Shown: positions 53,089-62,497 of the stretch, one piece after another
How positions within the stretch are numbered: position 1 is the first letter of the stretch
How the letters are laid out: each line of letters begins with the position of its first letter
Assembly (NCBI RefSeq): GCF_947497555.1
Contig: NZ_CANMGY010000001.1
Span: 124,001 to 188,000, forward strand
Source: an uncultured Umboniibacter sp.
Lineage (GTDB): Bacteria > Pseudomonadota > Gammaproteobacteria > Pseudomonadales > DSM-25080
DNA length: 64,000 nucleotides
Reading direction: 5' to 3'
Program-made: the position numbers and the translations under genes
Notes under the pieces: model-generated
What the model was told of the DNA's origin: nothing
Seen by the model: only the letters and a program-made list of their open reading frames with translations
Databases searched by the model: none

Positions 53089-54257
53089 TAACTCGGCTCG
53101 CTTTTCGTCAAGACCACAGAAACATTAGAGCCGCCAAACGCAAAGGAATTCGACATCACGGCTCGAATGTTAGGTTTTGAGGAAGTTTCTCGTAGTAAGC
53201 CAATATCTGCAAATTCCTCGGCGATTTCATCGGTTAGATTGACCGGTAACGTACCATGTTCTAGACAGCTGAAACACAGCGCGCATTCAAGGGCGCCGGC
53301 GGCACCCAAAGTGTGCCCAAAGATTCCCTTCGTGGAGCTACAATCAACTTGACCAAAGATACTCCGCACGGCCTGAGACTCCATGGCATCATTCTGCTCG
53401 GTCGCCGTACCGTGAAGGTTTAAATAATCAATATCTAGCGGCTCAAGTTGGGCGTATTCAAGTGCAAATTGCATTGCGCTTTTGGCACCCAACGCTTCAG
53501 GGTGCGGCGCAGAAAAATGATGTGCATCCGATGCTGATCCGACACCAGCAACCTGAACTCCACTGGAATCTCTACTCAATAGGAAGAGGGCACCGCCCTC
53601 ACCTAGGTTAATACCGTCGCGTTGGGCGGAAAAAGGTAGGCATTGCTCATCACTCATCGCACCCAACGCTTGAAACCCTCTAATGGTTAGATCACATAGC
53701 GTGTCGACGCCGCCGGCGATAACGAGATCGCAAATATCGTTTTCTAGCCACCGTTTAGCAGTTCCTAGAGCGTTGGCGCCGGACGAACACGCGGTAGAAA
53801 TAGAAAGGCAAGGTCCTAACAAGCCGAGATAATTTGCCAAGCTGATAGAGGGTGACGAAATATCCTGTTGATTCAGGTGAAATTGGGTATTCTGTGCGGA
53901 GCCATCGCCAGCGGCCAAGGCACGAAAGTAGGGCTCACTCTCAGCGATGCCTGATGTTGATGTACCGATTACAACGCCGATACGCTCAAAGGGTACCTCA
54001 GCCCTTAATTGATCAAAGGAAGTCGCTATTTGCTCGAATAGTTCCCAGAGCATTTGGTTGTTTCGAGAGAAATGAGTTACGGGCCAATCTGCTGGAAGTT
54101 CGGCATTGATATCTACCTCACCGAAGAAGCTGCTAACCCCCGCTCGAGTCTTAGGTACTAAACCGACATTCCCGACGAGAACGTTTTCGTAACACTGTTT
54201 CAAAGTACGACCAGCAGAGGATAGCGCTGCGACAGCCACTATTCGACATTCAGACAT
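53088..54257 (-). CDS. Beta-ketoacyl-ACP synthase (ApeO type)
   Basis: A 389-residue ketosynthase with STACSSGANALG (Cys157), HGTATEQND and GHTLGAAGALE, so both active histidines and the cysteine are present and it is not a decayed chain-length factor. In aryl polyene systems two different ketosynthases cooperate in extending the aromatic starter. AGGA precedes the ATG after a 52-base gap from the lipoprotein gene, the largest gap in the visible operon and a possible site for an internal promoter. Confidence 0.92.
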   Translation of the reverse strand: MSECRIVAVAALSSAGRTLKQCYENVLVGNVGLVPKTRAGVSSFFGEVDINAELPADWPVTHFSRNNQMLWELFEQIATSFDQLRAEVPFERIGVVIGTSTSGIAESEPYFRALAAGDGSAQNTQFHLNQQDISSPSISLANYLGLLGPCLSISTACSSGANALGTAKRWLENDICDLVIAGGVDTLCDLTIRGFQALGAMSDEQCLPFSAQRDGINLGEGGALFLLSRDSSGVQVAGVGSASDAHHFSAPHPEALGAKSAMQFALEYAQLEPLDIDYLNLHGTATEQNDAMESQAVRSIFGQVDCSSTKGIFGHTLGAAGALECALCFSCLEHGTLPVNLTDEIAEEFADIGLLRETSSKPNIRAVMSNSFAFGGSNVSVVLTKSEPS

Positions 54258-54309
54258 TTGATTCCTACTTCTAATTATTGGAGGTCTACAATCCGTTGTT
54301 ATAATTTAG

Positions 54310-54828
54310 CTACAGCCTTCGAATTGTGAGCACAGTTTGTGTTGTGCCAATAGCGGCCTTAACCGTAACTAACTGCTCATTTTCATATTGAATGGCTATT
54401 GATTGCTCAGGGTGAGTAAACCTTATACCTCGAGAATTCTCAGTTTCTCGATAAGTGCCCCCTAATGCTGCAACTTGCGTTGCTACCTGAGCGCTGTCGC
54501 CTCGCGTCCAGCTTATTAAGTTAATAATAGCATGCATCGGTAAATTCTTTTCAGCAAAGCCAGTAAACAACCATCGTTCACCATACCAACTTGCCTCAGC
54601 AATGACTTTTCCAAGAGGATCCATAAAAACAACATGCTGCTCCGCTAACCGCCAAGAGGTCGCGACGAGTAAACTCGTGACCTCATCTTCAACATAGACG
54701 TCCACGAAGTCTATTCGCTCACCCGACCCCTGCAATAACATGCCTCCAGAAACCGGACCTAAGGAAACAGGCGTCCCGGTACAGGCATTCAACAGTATTG
54801 CTATGAACAGGAAATTAACGAGTCGCAC
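54310..54828 (-). CDS. DUF3261 lipoprotein of the aryl polyene operon
   Basis: A 172-residue lipoprotein; the signal MRLVNFLFIAILLNAC ends in a lipobox. The mature part is beta-rich (VDVYVEDEVTSLLVATSWRL) and resembles the DUF3261 proteins found in aryl polyene clusters, where they are thought to help outer-membrane placement of the product. GTG 54828 is chosen with GAGA six bases before; a TTG at 54834 is possible. It overlaps the flavoprotein gene by 14 bases. Confidence 0.8.
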   Translation of the reverse strand: MRLVNFLFIAILLNACTGTPVSLGPVSGGMLLQGSGERIDFVDVYVEDEVTSLLVATSWRLAEQHVVFMDPLGKVIAEASWYGERWLFTGFAEKNLPMHAIINLISWTRGDSAQVATQVAALGGTYRETENSRGIRFTHPEQSIAIQYENEQLVTVKAAIGTTQTVLTIRRL

Positions 54829-56065
54829 GAACAATCTCTGCAGTGGTATTCAGCTTACGCTCCGAATTTTTCACGAAGGGATTATCTAAATCCCACGCAT
54901 ATCCAGCCAATATCGACGAAATCATCGTGGTGATCTTTTGGGCATGTATATGATCATTGCGATAGAAAATAACGTCTTGAAAGCGTCCGTCATACCAACC
55001 CATCACATAAGTTTTGAAGGCCTTTACGCCCTGCAGCAGTGATGCTTCAAAATCCTTTTCCCAATCCACGGTCGTTCCTGCTAGCTCGCGTTTGATGGCC
55101 GACGCCGCCAGGGATGCAGATTTCATTGCAATGGTAACCCCTGAAGAGAAGACAGGGTCAAGGAATTCACCGGCGTTACCGAGCACACAATAGCCATCGC
55201 CATATAACGAAGAAATGTTCGTAGAGTAAGATTCTAACGTTCGAGTGTCACTATCCCACTTAGCGTTCGCTAATAGTTGACTGAGATTTTCAACCTGCCC
55301 AACTTGACGGCGAAGAATTTCCGCTGGAGTACCCTCGCCCAGTAGGTGACTCTCGCCTACCACCCCAATGGAAGCGCGACCGTCAGCAAACGGAATTAGC
55401 CAAAACCAGACATCGCGGTTATCAGGATGAATGCTCACGAGAATCTTCTCACGATCGAAATGTCCAGCTGTAATATGGTCCTCGACGTGAGTGAAGCAGG
55501 CTTTTCGGCTAGGCAGATCGCTGGGCTCATCAAGCGATAGCAAACGCGGGAGCACGCGGCCATAGCCTGAGCCATCGACCACAAATTTGGCGCGCATCGA
55601 GCGCTCATTACCTTGGTTATCCGCTGCGCTCAGACGAGTAATCGAACCCGTGCGAGAATATCCAGTAACACGGTGCCCATAGTGAATAGCCACGCCACTT
55701 CGTTCTACCTCATCGGCAAGGCATTTATCAAAATCCCCTCTTCGAACTTGCCAAGTTTCCCCATCTCCGTTGCTAAATTTTTCTCTAAAATCGATCTCAC
55801 TGTACTGACCAGCCCACTCAAAAGCAGCGCCGTTTTTACGCTGGAAACCCAGGGCGTCAGCATTTTTGGCAACTACGTCGTAGAGCCCTGCTTCGCGAAG
55901 GATCATATTGCACTGAGGCAGAAGTGACTCACCGATAACAAATCGCGGGAAAGTCGCTGCCTCGACTACCTCAACATTCAGGCCCTGGTCATGCAGTAGC
56001 TTGGCGGCCACAGTTCCCGACGGCCCTGCGCCAATCACTACAACATCTAAAAGATCAGTTTCCAT
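54815..56065 (-). CDS. FAD-dependent oxidoreductase, tryptophan-halogenase-like
   Basis: A 416-residue flavoprotein. VVVIGAGPSGTVAAKLLHDQG (near residues 8-28) binds FAD and GESLLPQCNMIL follows, the family's second motif. WFWLIPFADGRASIGVV resembles the halogenase W-x-W-x-I-P motif, but the first motif lacks the lysine expected of true halogenases, so a dehydrogenase or monooxygenase role is likelier. Related flavoproteins occur in aryl polyene, flexirubin and dialkylresorcinol clusters. GGGGAG stands before ATG 56065. It overlaps the MMPL gene by 11 bases. Confidence 0.87.
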   Translation of the reverse strand: METDLLDVVVIGAGPSGTVAAKLLHDQGLNVEVVEAATFPRFVIGESLLPQCNMILREAGLYDVVAKNADALGFQRKNGAAFEWAGQYSEIDFREKFSNGDGETWQVRRGDFDKCLADEVERSGVAIHYGHRVTGYSRTGSITRLSAADNQGNERSMRAKFVVDGSGYGRVLPRLLSLDEPSDLPSRKACFTHVEDHITAGHFDREKILVSIHPDNRDVWFWLIPFADGRASIGVVGESHLLGEGTPAEILRRQVGQVENLSQLLANAKWDSDTRTLESYSTNISSLYGDGYCVLGNAGEFLDPVFSSGVTIAMKSASLAASAIKRELAGTTVDWEKDFEASLLQGVKAFKTYVMGWYDGRFQDVIFYRNDHIHAQKITTMISSILAGYAWDLDNPFVKNSERKLNTTAEIVRATR

Positions 56066-58322
56066 TACTTGCTCCCCGTTCGCTCAACGCTAGCGCAGTC
56101 AAAAACGCTACCGAAATTCCAACTGCAATGATCAAACCAATACTTGCTAATACCGGCACTGCACTTAACGCCAATAAGCCAAAGGCCAAAATTGACGTGA
56201 TTGCCGAGCAAACGACTGCATTGGTAGCATAAACTGCCTTCGACGCAACAAATAGGGCAAAATCTATACCCAGCCCTAATACTAATAGCAACGATAACAC
56301 GCTAAATACGTTCAGCGCCAAGCCCACCGCATAGAGCGCGAACAGTCCCGCTAAAGCTCCCGCAGCAGCGGCGCCTAAGCGAAGTATTCCGGCCCGCAAC
56401 CCCTGTCGCCAAATCAATAGTCCTGCCAAGACGGCCAAAGCCACCACAAAGAGATAGCTAGCATATTCTCGTCCAACCTTGAGTGAGGCAGAAATTGCAT
56501 CCGCTCTATCCACCAGTACAACCTCTTTATCCCAATTCGCCGACAGCAGCCGCTTCCAGTCTGCAGCGTTTGACGACACTATTAAGGCTCCGTAATAGGA
56601 TGGCACCGCCGAATCATCGCCTCTGTCTGGCGTTCCCTCAACAAAGCTGAGTGCCCAAGGCTCCATCAATGGATTAGCGGCTAAGTCACTTAGCGTCAAC
56701 ACACTCAGTTCTGAAATCCTCTGCTGCAGTAGGGCTCGGTCAAGGGTGATACCTAACGTCTGCTCCAAGGCGACCAGCTTTTCCTCTTGCTCAAACCAAT
56801 GTCTGAGCATATCGATGCGCCGCTGTTGCTCATTCTGCGGAAGAACCACATCGGCAAGATTAGTGACAACGCTGAAATCTTCGCCTTCAGCTAGCGCTTC
56901 AGCGCGAATTTGAGTACGGCGCATCGACACCAACAACTCATCTTCAGTTCGCGCACTAACAATAATGGTACGCGGAGCCATATCAACGGCTAGCCACTCA
57001 GACAATGCCAACTGCTCCTGTTGAAGCTCGGCATTCAGAGGCTGTAGCTTTCTGACATCGTCGTCTGCCGGGGCTTGAATAACCATGACCACTAGTATCA
57101 GAATAGCAGTAATGGCAAACATCTGCGCCACATTAGGCCGAAGTGAAGGAAACTGCTCCCAGTCTAACGAAGGGAAATGTGAGGTGGTATTCGCTACCAC
57201 ACGCGGAAACATAAACACCACTACTAAGACGGCAACCAACAATCCGACGGCCGAAAACACCCCCATCTGTGCCAGCGCTTCATAGGGTGACAAGGCTTGA
57301 GCTAAAAACACTAGAATAGAACTTGCTGCGCTCAGTGCCAGCAACCCACGAATACGGCGCTCGCGCTGCTGTGACTTGGCAAATAACCAGTGGAAAGCGT
57401 AATCCACGCTCACTCCCATCAGGCAGGCACCAAAGACAGTGGTGAGGAGGTGAATCTGACCGAAAATGAGCTGTGTGATGAGCAGTGCGGCGCCAGTGCC
57501 CACTGCCAGCGGATAAAATACGACGACAATTAGGAAGGCGCGGCGAAACACCAGTAATAGTAAACTGATAATCGCGATGAGTGACGCAAGCCCGATGGTA
57601 CTCACTTCGCCCTTAGCCTGTTCCATCGCCGCATAGGCGTAGCGAGCTGAGCCTACCACTAGGATTTGGTAGTCTTCAGTCTCTGCTCTAGCCTGCTCAG
57701 CTTCCAGCCAAAAATTAAAATCTTGCTGCCAAATTATGGAGCCCGCCAAGTTACCTGCATCGAACTGCAGTAAGGTTCCCCATTCGCCATCTCTCTCAAA
57801 GTAAGGCGCATCAGCGAAGAGTTGTGCACCACTCATTTGCTTGGCAAAAAATGTATTGATTCCAGCGTCGATTTGAAGCGGATCATGCTGCAACATTGCA
57901 GTGGGGGTATCGAAGCCAAACCACTTGGTCATAAGCCAACTACTGTAGTCGTCCTCGGCAAACTGATCCGGAGAAGAAAAATTAAGGGCGAACCGCTGAA
58001 GGCTCTCATATTGATCCGCCAACTCCTCAGGATCTCGCTGCCAAAGCGCTCCTGTAAATAAGTTTCGCTGTTGAGCTCGCTGGAATAATTCGCCTGCGGA
58101 TTGATGAACTTGTTTGCGCTCATCTCCAGAAATGAACACGAAGATAGCTGATGAAAGCTTTCGACTAGGACCCGCCAATAGAGTCCGCACCGATTCGCTC
58201 ATCGAACTGTCCGGAACCAGTGCCAGCACATCGGTATTAATTTTCGGGGGAAATAGCCACAGGGCTACGATGATAAGCAGCGGTAGAGAGCCCCATTTGA
58301 ACAACTCTACCGGCGACTTCAT
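56055..58322 (-). CDS. MMPL/RND family transporter (ApeM-like)
   Basis: A 755-residue inner-membrane exporter with the MMPL plan: one helix, a periplasmic domain, five to six helices (LIFGQIHLLTTVFGACLMGVSVDYAFHWLFAK carries the conserved Asp), then a second periplasmic domain and helices with LLVLGLGIDFALFVASKAVYATNAVVCSAITS. These proteins move lipids or lipid-linked polyenes out of the inner membrane using the proton gradient. It shares ATGA with the LolA-like gene upstream, so the pair is coupled; together they resemble the export part of aryl polyene clusters. Confidence 0.92.
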   Translation of the reverse strand: MKSPVELFKWGSLPLLIIVALWLFPPKINTDVLALVPDSSMSESVRTLLAGPSRKLSSAIFVFISGDERKQVHQSAGELFQRAQQRNLFTGALWQRDPEELADQYESLQRFALNFSSPDQFAEDDYSSWLMTKWFGFDTPTAMLQHDPLQIDAGINTFFAKQMSGAQLFADAPYFERDGEWGTLLQFDAGNLAGSIIWQQDFNFWLEAEQARAETEDYQILVVGSARYAYAAMEQAKGEVSTIGLASLIAIISLLLLVFRRAFLIVVVFYPLAVGTGAALLITQLIFGQIHLLTTVFGACLMGVSVDYAFHWLFAKSQQRERRIRGLLALSAASSILVFLAQALSPYEALAQMGVFSAVGLLVAVLVVVFMFPRVVANTTSHFPSLDWEQFPSLRPNVAQMFAITAILILVVMVIQAPADDDVRKLQPLNAELQQEQLALSEWLAVDMAPRTIIVSARTEDELLVSMRRTQIRAEALAEGEDFSVVTNLADVVLPQNEQQRRIDMLRHWFEQEEKLVALEQTLGITLDRALLQQRISELSVLTLSDLAANPLMEPWALSFVEGTPDRGDDSAVPSYYGALIVSSNAADWKRLLSANWDKEVVLVDRADAISASLKVGREYASYLFVVALAVLAGLLIWRQGLRAGILRLGAAAAGALAGLFALYAVGLALNVFSVLSLLLVLGLGIDFALFVASKAVYATNAVVCSAITSILAFGLLALSAVPVLASIGLIIAVGISVAFLTALALSERGASNGN

Positions 58323-58891
58323 GGACAGTTGGCCCAGTCTATATCAGGGCGAACATCCAAAGGCGTCAAGTTAATTTCCGTGGAATGCCCACCCGTTTCT
58401 TGGTAGCTAATTCGCTCTACATGTTGGCTACCTGACACCTCCACCGCGGTTAATATAGCTGCCACCGCTTCATTCAAAGGAACCAGCTTGACTCGCCATC
58501 CTTCCTGACTCCAGTTAGCGGTAATTTCAAAGAAGGCCGACAACTGCTCAAAGTCACCCGCAAAAATAGCCCTGACCCAATAACTGGCCGAGGCAGTAGC
58601 GACTGATTCAGAGGTCCAACATTGCTGCGATAAGAAGGGCGCTTGAGTTAACCATATCACTCCCCGATGCGGTTCAAACAGGAAGCTTCCGGATGATTTA
58701 AGAGGCTGTGATAACGAAGATATGATTTTAGTTTGTTGAAACAAACCAGAGCTTTGGGTGTTTTCGGAAAGTCGAGCTTTGACACGATCGAGCGCTTCAT
58801 CGGCGGTAGCCAGCTGCAGGACAAATGACATCAACACAGCCAATGAAAAAATGACTTTAATAAGCCAGCTAATCAAGATTGCACCCCGCAT
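58319..58891 (-). CDS. LolA-like outer-membrane lipoprotein carrier (ApeL-like)
   Basis: A 190-residue secreted protein with a signal peptide (about 1-30) and a LolA-type beta-sheet: ALDRVKARLSENTQSSGLFQQTKIISSLSQPLKSSGSFLFEP in shape, then GVIWLTQAPF. It would carry the lipid-linked product across the periplasm after MMPL export. ATG 58891 gives a normal signal; a GTG at 58906 in frame has a weak AGGG site. The start overlaps the thioesterase gene, whose stop is at 58869. Confidence 0.85.
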   Translation of the reverse strand: MRGAILISWLIKVIFSLAVLMSFVLQLATADEALDRVKARLSENTQSSGLFQQTKIISSLSQPLKSSGSFLFEPHRGVIWLTQAPFLSQQCWTSESVATASASYWVRAIFAGDFEQLSAFFEITANWSQEGWRVKLVPLNEAVAAILTAVEVSGSQHVERISYQETGGHSTEINLTPLDVRPDIDWANCP

Positions 58892-59303
58892 CGATGAGTC
58901 TGTCACGCAACCCTAAAGGGCTGCCAAAGGCCATTTCACCGGTCTTGATATTCACCGGAACCTGAGTAGTAGAAGCCTTTGTCAGCTTTTCACCAGTCTC
59001 GGCATCACGAATGATATAACGAATAACTAATCGGCACTCCCATTCCAATATCTCCGCCATAATCGCTAATTTCGAACCGTACCGAGCTGGGCGCACATAG
59101 CGCAATTTCATATCCACGATGGGCCAACCAAAACCATCCGCCTCCATGGCATCAATATCGTAATTGATGCTGCGAATGAGCGCTGTACGGGCAATTTCGA
59201 TGTATTTAACATAGTGACCATGCCAGGCAATGCGCATGATATCGACATCGTGAAACGGCACTTCTACCTGAGTTTCGTGCGCAATCAACGCCGCCTTAGC
59301 CAT
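58869..59303 (-). CDS. Acyl-CoA/ACP thioesterase, 4HBT hot-dog family (ApeK-like)
   Basis: A 144-residue hot-dog thioesterase. The active-site signature VPFHDVDIMRIAWHGHYVKYIEIARTALI has the aspartate, tryptophan/histidine and glutamate-arginine pattern of 4-hydroxybenzoyl-CoA-type thioesterases. In aryl polyene pathways it may release or edit the starter or final chain. The ATG shares one base with the ammonia-lyase stop (TGATG), so translation is coupled. Confidence 0.9.
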   Translation of the reverse strand: MAKAALIAHETQVEVPFHDVDIMRIAWHGHYVKYIEIARTALIRSINYDIDAMEADGFGWPIVDMKLRYVRPARYGSKLAIMAEILEWECRLVIRYIIRDAETGEKLTKASTTQVPVNIKTGEMAFGSPLGLRDRLIDAGCNLD

Positions 59304-60847
59304 CAGTGAAACCTGTTCTCTCTGATGGCGTCAACCAAATTTCTCAGGTCGAACTCTAACGCACGGTCATCGCTCAACGGCGGAGCAATAGCAAACACTT
59401 GGTCCAGTGTTCGTGCAACGGCTATCGGGAGTTCCTTCGTACGATTTCGCAAGTAAACCCCCTGAGCAGCGCCAAAAAGGACTGCTGCAGAAACTTGATC
59501 AAGTAATTGCAACACTCGACGGCAGTCGCGTGCTGCAATGGTACCCATACTGACCTTATCCTGATTATGGCACTCAGTGGAACGGCTAAATACACTTGCT
59601 GGCATGGTTAGCTTAAGTGCCTCAGCCGTCCAACTTGAGACGCCTATCTGAACCGCTTTTAAACCGTGATTGATGACCGCGCGATCTCCCTCGGCGCCCG
59701 ATAAATTACTCGGTAAGCCATGATTGAATTTCACATCAACCGCCTGTGCCAACTGCCTGTCTAAGAGGTCCGCTAAATTCGCCAAGTTAGCTTTTAATGA
59801 GTCCATCGCATGAGCGATATGCCCGCCATAGAAATGTCCACCATGGAGCACGGATTGAGTTTCAGGGTCAATAATTGGATTGTCGTTTGTGCTATTGAGC
59901 TCGGTTTCAATCAGCTGTTCGTAATGGCCCAATGCGTCGGCAAGAACACCAATGACATGAGGCGCACAACGCAGCGAGTAACGATCTTGGAGTCGGCTTG
60001 AGTGAGTGGGTGCTGATTGAGCTTCTAGATCCTCACGTAATTGAAGGGCTACGGAATTTTGCCCCGGGTGAGCCTTTACATTAAAGAGTCGCTCGTCATA
60101 GTGGAAGTCATTCCCGTCTAAGGCAATCGTATTAAGCGCCGTGATGCGCGTTGATAGAAACTGAGCGTAGCGAGCGCGCTCCAAATTTAAACAGGCCAAG
60201 GCGGTCATCACTGCAGTGCCATTCATTAGCGCTAAGCCCTCCTTAGGGCGAAGGCTAAGCGGCGCTAGATCGCATGCGATTAGAGCATCGCTTGCGGCCA
60301 TAAGCTGCCCATCATAAAAGACCTCTCGCTCCCCACACAACGTAGCCGCCACATACGACAAAGGCGTTAGATCGCCCGATGCGCCCACCGAACCCTCTTC
60401 GGGAATACGTGGAGATATGCCGCTGTTGAGGAAGGCAACTAATTGCGTAAGTAAGCCCCAACTAACCCCAGAATATCCTCGTGCCAGCGACACTAGTCTA
60501 GCCGCCAGAATTGCTCGACTTTCGGTTATGGAGAAAACATCGCCCATACCACATCCGTGAAAGGTATAGATTTGCCTTGGAAGCTCGTAGGCAAGCGACT
60601 TACTCACCGTAACGGTACAGCTATCACCATAACCCGTCGTAACGCCGTAAATGACACCCTCTTTTTCCAGTAACCGATCTAAAAGCTCGGTACCGCTGTC
60701 AATCCACTCCCGATATTCGGCGGAGGTATCTAACGCAACCGTTACCCGATTCTGTGCAATGGCAACGATGTCAGCTGCTGTTAAAGCGATTCGACCGATT
60801 ACTAGGGTCGACTTCTCAGCGGCGTGGTCAAGATACTGTGAATACAT
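59303..60847 (-). CDS. Aromatic amino acid ammonia-lyase (HAL/PAL/TAL family)
   Basis: A 514-residue MIO enzyme that removes ammonia from an aromatic amino acid to make an aryl acrylate. The cofactor tripeptide is Ala-Ser-Gly (156-158) in GSVGASGDLTPLSY; Tyr67 in VIYGVTTGYGD is the catalytic tyrosine; NHGLPSNLSG and SSWTAEALKLTMPASVFSRSTE are conserved. The substrate-selectivity pair reads Phe96-His97, between the PAL (Phe-Leu), HAL (Ser-His) and TAL (His-Leu) types, so the substrate is open. Placed here it is likely to supply a cinnamate or coumarate starter to the polyene. AAGGA precedes ATG 60847, one base after the acyltransferase stop. Confidence 0.93.
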   Translation of the reverse strand: MYSQYLDHAAEKSTLVIGRIALTAADIVAIAQNRVTVALDTSAEYREWIDSGTELLDRLLEKEGVIYGVTTGYGDSCTVTVSKSLAYELPRQIYTFHGCGMGDVFSITESRAILAARLVSLARGYSGVSWGLLTQLVAFLNSGISPRIPEEGSVGASGDLTPLSYVAATLCGEREVFYDGQLMAASDALIACDLAPLSLRPKEGLALMNGTAVMTALACLNLERARYAQFLSTRITALNTIALDGNDFHYDERLFNVKAHPGQNSVALQLREDLEAQSAPTHSSRLQDRYSLRCAPHVIGVLADALGHYEQLIETELNSTNDNPIIDPETQSVLHGGHFYGGHIAHAMDSLKANLANLADLLDRQLAQAVDVKFNHGLPSNLSGAEGDRAVINHGLKAVQIGVSSWTAEALKLTMPASVFSRSTECHNQDKVSMGTIAARDCRRVLQLLDQVSAAVLFGAAQGVYLRNRTKELPIAVARTLDQVFAIAPPLSDDRALEFDLRNLVDAIRENRFH

Positions 60848-60848
60848 T

Positions 60849-61757
60849 TTAATCCTTACTCGAGCCCCAGAAGGGGTAAAAATTAAACCATTGTTCGGGT
60901 GCGCTACGCACATGTTGCTCCAAGCTTAGCGAGTAATGGGCGCAAGCTTCAAGTAAACCTTGCTCTCGATTACCTCGTTCGAGTACCAATCTCGAGTAAG
61001 CGTATTCGAAATTAATACGAAAATGATCGCCTTGACGATAGCAAAACATAAAGAAGACTGGACATTTGAGCAGTGCAGCCAGCATAAAAGGGCCTTGCGG
61101 AAATTCTGCAGGCTCACCTAAGAAGGGCACTGAAATGGTTCGCCCACCGTTAACCGGTACACGGTCAGCTGTAATGACAACCAAATAACCCTGAGCTATT
61201 TTTTCACTCAAAATAAAGGCCGTCTCTACACCTACACTCGTTACCTGAATAAGCTCTATCGAATCATTAGTATAGGCGGAAACCGCTTTATTGAATGTTT
61301 CTGCATGTTCGGTATGCACTAGTGCACAGACCTTGCGGTTAGCCTTTCCCGCCATTGCCTTACATGCTTCCACATTGCCATGATGAGAACCAATTAGAAG
61401 CGCTCCTTGCCCGCTATCAATGACAGAGCGAAACTCCTTCCTGCCGTGAATGTCTGTGGCAGATAAGTCGTACTGTCGGCTAAGGATAAGTAATCGATAC
61501 AACATGCTGTTCGCAAACGCCCAGAATTGCTTAAACACACTGAGAGCAAGATGCGGACGGGAGATATTTGGATTTACCCGTAACCAGTAATCGACTGCAC
61601 CGCGACGAGCCATCGGATTCAGCAGAATTGAAACTAAGACGACAGGGAATAATACGACCCTAAACGGCCAAACACCGAAACGCCGGTGAAGCCACAACAT
61701 GAAGTGAATACCACGCACCCAGCCGAAGTCTTTGTTATCGGTCCAATGAGCTGCCAT
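60849..61757 (-). CDS. LpxL/HtrB-like lysophospholipid acyltransferase (ApeJ acyltransferase part)
   Basis: A 302-residue membrane-associated acyltransferase. The N-terminal helix (about 20-45) anchors it; SHHGNVEACKAM provides the H-x4-E catalytic motif, and VITADRVPVNGGRTISVPFLGEPAEFPQGPFMLAALL the acceptor/acyl site of lauroyl-type acyltransferases. In Enterobacteria the aryl polyene gene apeJ fuses a glycosyltransferase and such an acyltransferase; here they are separate overlapping genes. Likely attaches the polyene acyl chain to a lipid or sugar. ATG shares a base with the GT2 stop (TAATG). Confidence 0.88.
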   Translation of the reverse strand: MAAHWTDNKDFGWVRGIHFMLWLHRRFGVWPFRVVLFPVVLVSILLNPMARRGAVDYWLRVNPNISRPHLALSVFKQFWAFANSMLYRLLILSRQYDLSATDIHGRKEFRSVIDSGQGALLIGSHHGNVEACKAMAGKANRKVCALVHTEHAETFNKAVSAYTNDSIELIQVTSVGVETAFILSEKIAQGYLVVITADRVPVNGGRTISVPFLGEPAEFPQGPFMLAALLKCPVFFMFCYRQGDHFRINFEYAYSRLVLERGNREQGLLEACAHYSLSLEQHVRSAPEQWFNFYPFWGSSKD

Positions 61758-62497
61758 TACTTAAACCACCGATAGACAAGCTTTGGACTTCTAATCAGCA
61801 TGCCGAGAAATAATTTCCAATGAGTGGATGCAATTTCTAGGTTGTCATGTAAGGCACGAAAGTGACTAACGCCGTCCTCAGGGTACGACACGTTGACTGG
61901 AACCCATTGCATTCGGACGCCTTGCCAATGTAGTCGTACTAAGATTTCAATATCAAACCCCATACGCCAATGCATCTCACCCTGATCAACCGCTTGAAGC
62001 GTTGAAACCAGTGGGTAAACTCGAAAGCCACACATTGAGTCCTTGATCGTAAATGACAGGCTATTCAGCCACACTAGGATATGAGTCACGTATCGACCGT
62101 AAAGTCGTCGCTTTGGTATCGAGGCATCAAATTGAGGTAGCCCAGCAATGAGGTCTTCTGGCGCCTCTGTGGCTGACCGCAAAAGTTGAGGAAGTGCTTC
62201 TAGGCCATGCTGGCCGTCCGCATCAACTTGTACCACATGACTAAAGCCTAATTGCTCCGCCCAACGCAAACCGGAAACGACGGCGGCTCCTTTGCCGCCA
62301 TTTTCTTCTCGGTGAAAAACTTGGACGGAATCTAGGGAACCTAACCGCCCCAAGACTGCATCTGAGTCGCTGTTTGAACCATCATTGACTATTAATACGG
62401 GGAGGTCACTCGTCCGAAGTTTCGTCACGACAGATTCGATAGCGTTCGGGTGATTGTAATAGGGAATTAATACGGCTAATTTCACAGGGCTACTCAT
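61757..62497 (-). CDS. Family 2 glycosyltransferase (DPM1-like)
   Basis: A 246-residue GT-A fold transferase. LIPYYNHPNAIESVVTKL, VNDGSNSDSDAV and the metal motif HVVQVDADGQHG (D-x-D) are visible, followed by SMCGFRVYPL and the amphipathic C-terminus of polyprenol-phosphate-type enzymes. It probably adds a sugar to a lipid carrier or to the polyene anchor. In other aryl polyene clusters a GT2 domain is linked with the acyltransferase encoded next door. Overlaps the ligase gene by eight bases. Confidence 0.88.
   Translation of the reverse strand: MSSPVKLAVLIPYYNHPNAIESVVTKLRTSDLPVLIVNDGSNSDSDAVLGRLGSLDSVQVFHREENGGKGAAVVSGLRWAEQLGFSHVVQVDADGQHGLEALPQLLRSATEAPEDLIAGLPQFDASIPKRRLYGRYVTHILVWLNSLSFTIKDSMCGFRVYPLVSTLQAVDQGEMHWRMGFDIEILVRLHWQGVRMQWVPVNVSYPEDGVSHFRALHDNLEIASTHWKLFLGMLIRSPKLVYRWFK

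Noticed and set aside
54815-56065. Flavin-dependent halogenase
   Set aside because: The GESLLP motif and WFWLIP are present, but the essential lysine of halogenases was not found; called a halogenase-like oxidoreductase instead.
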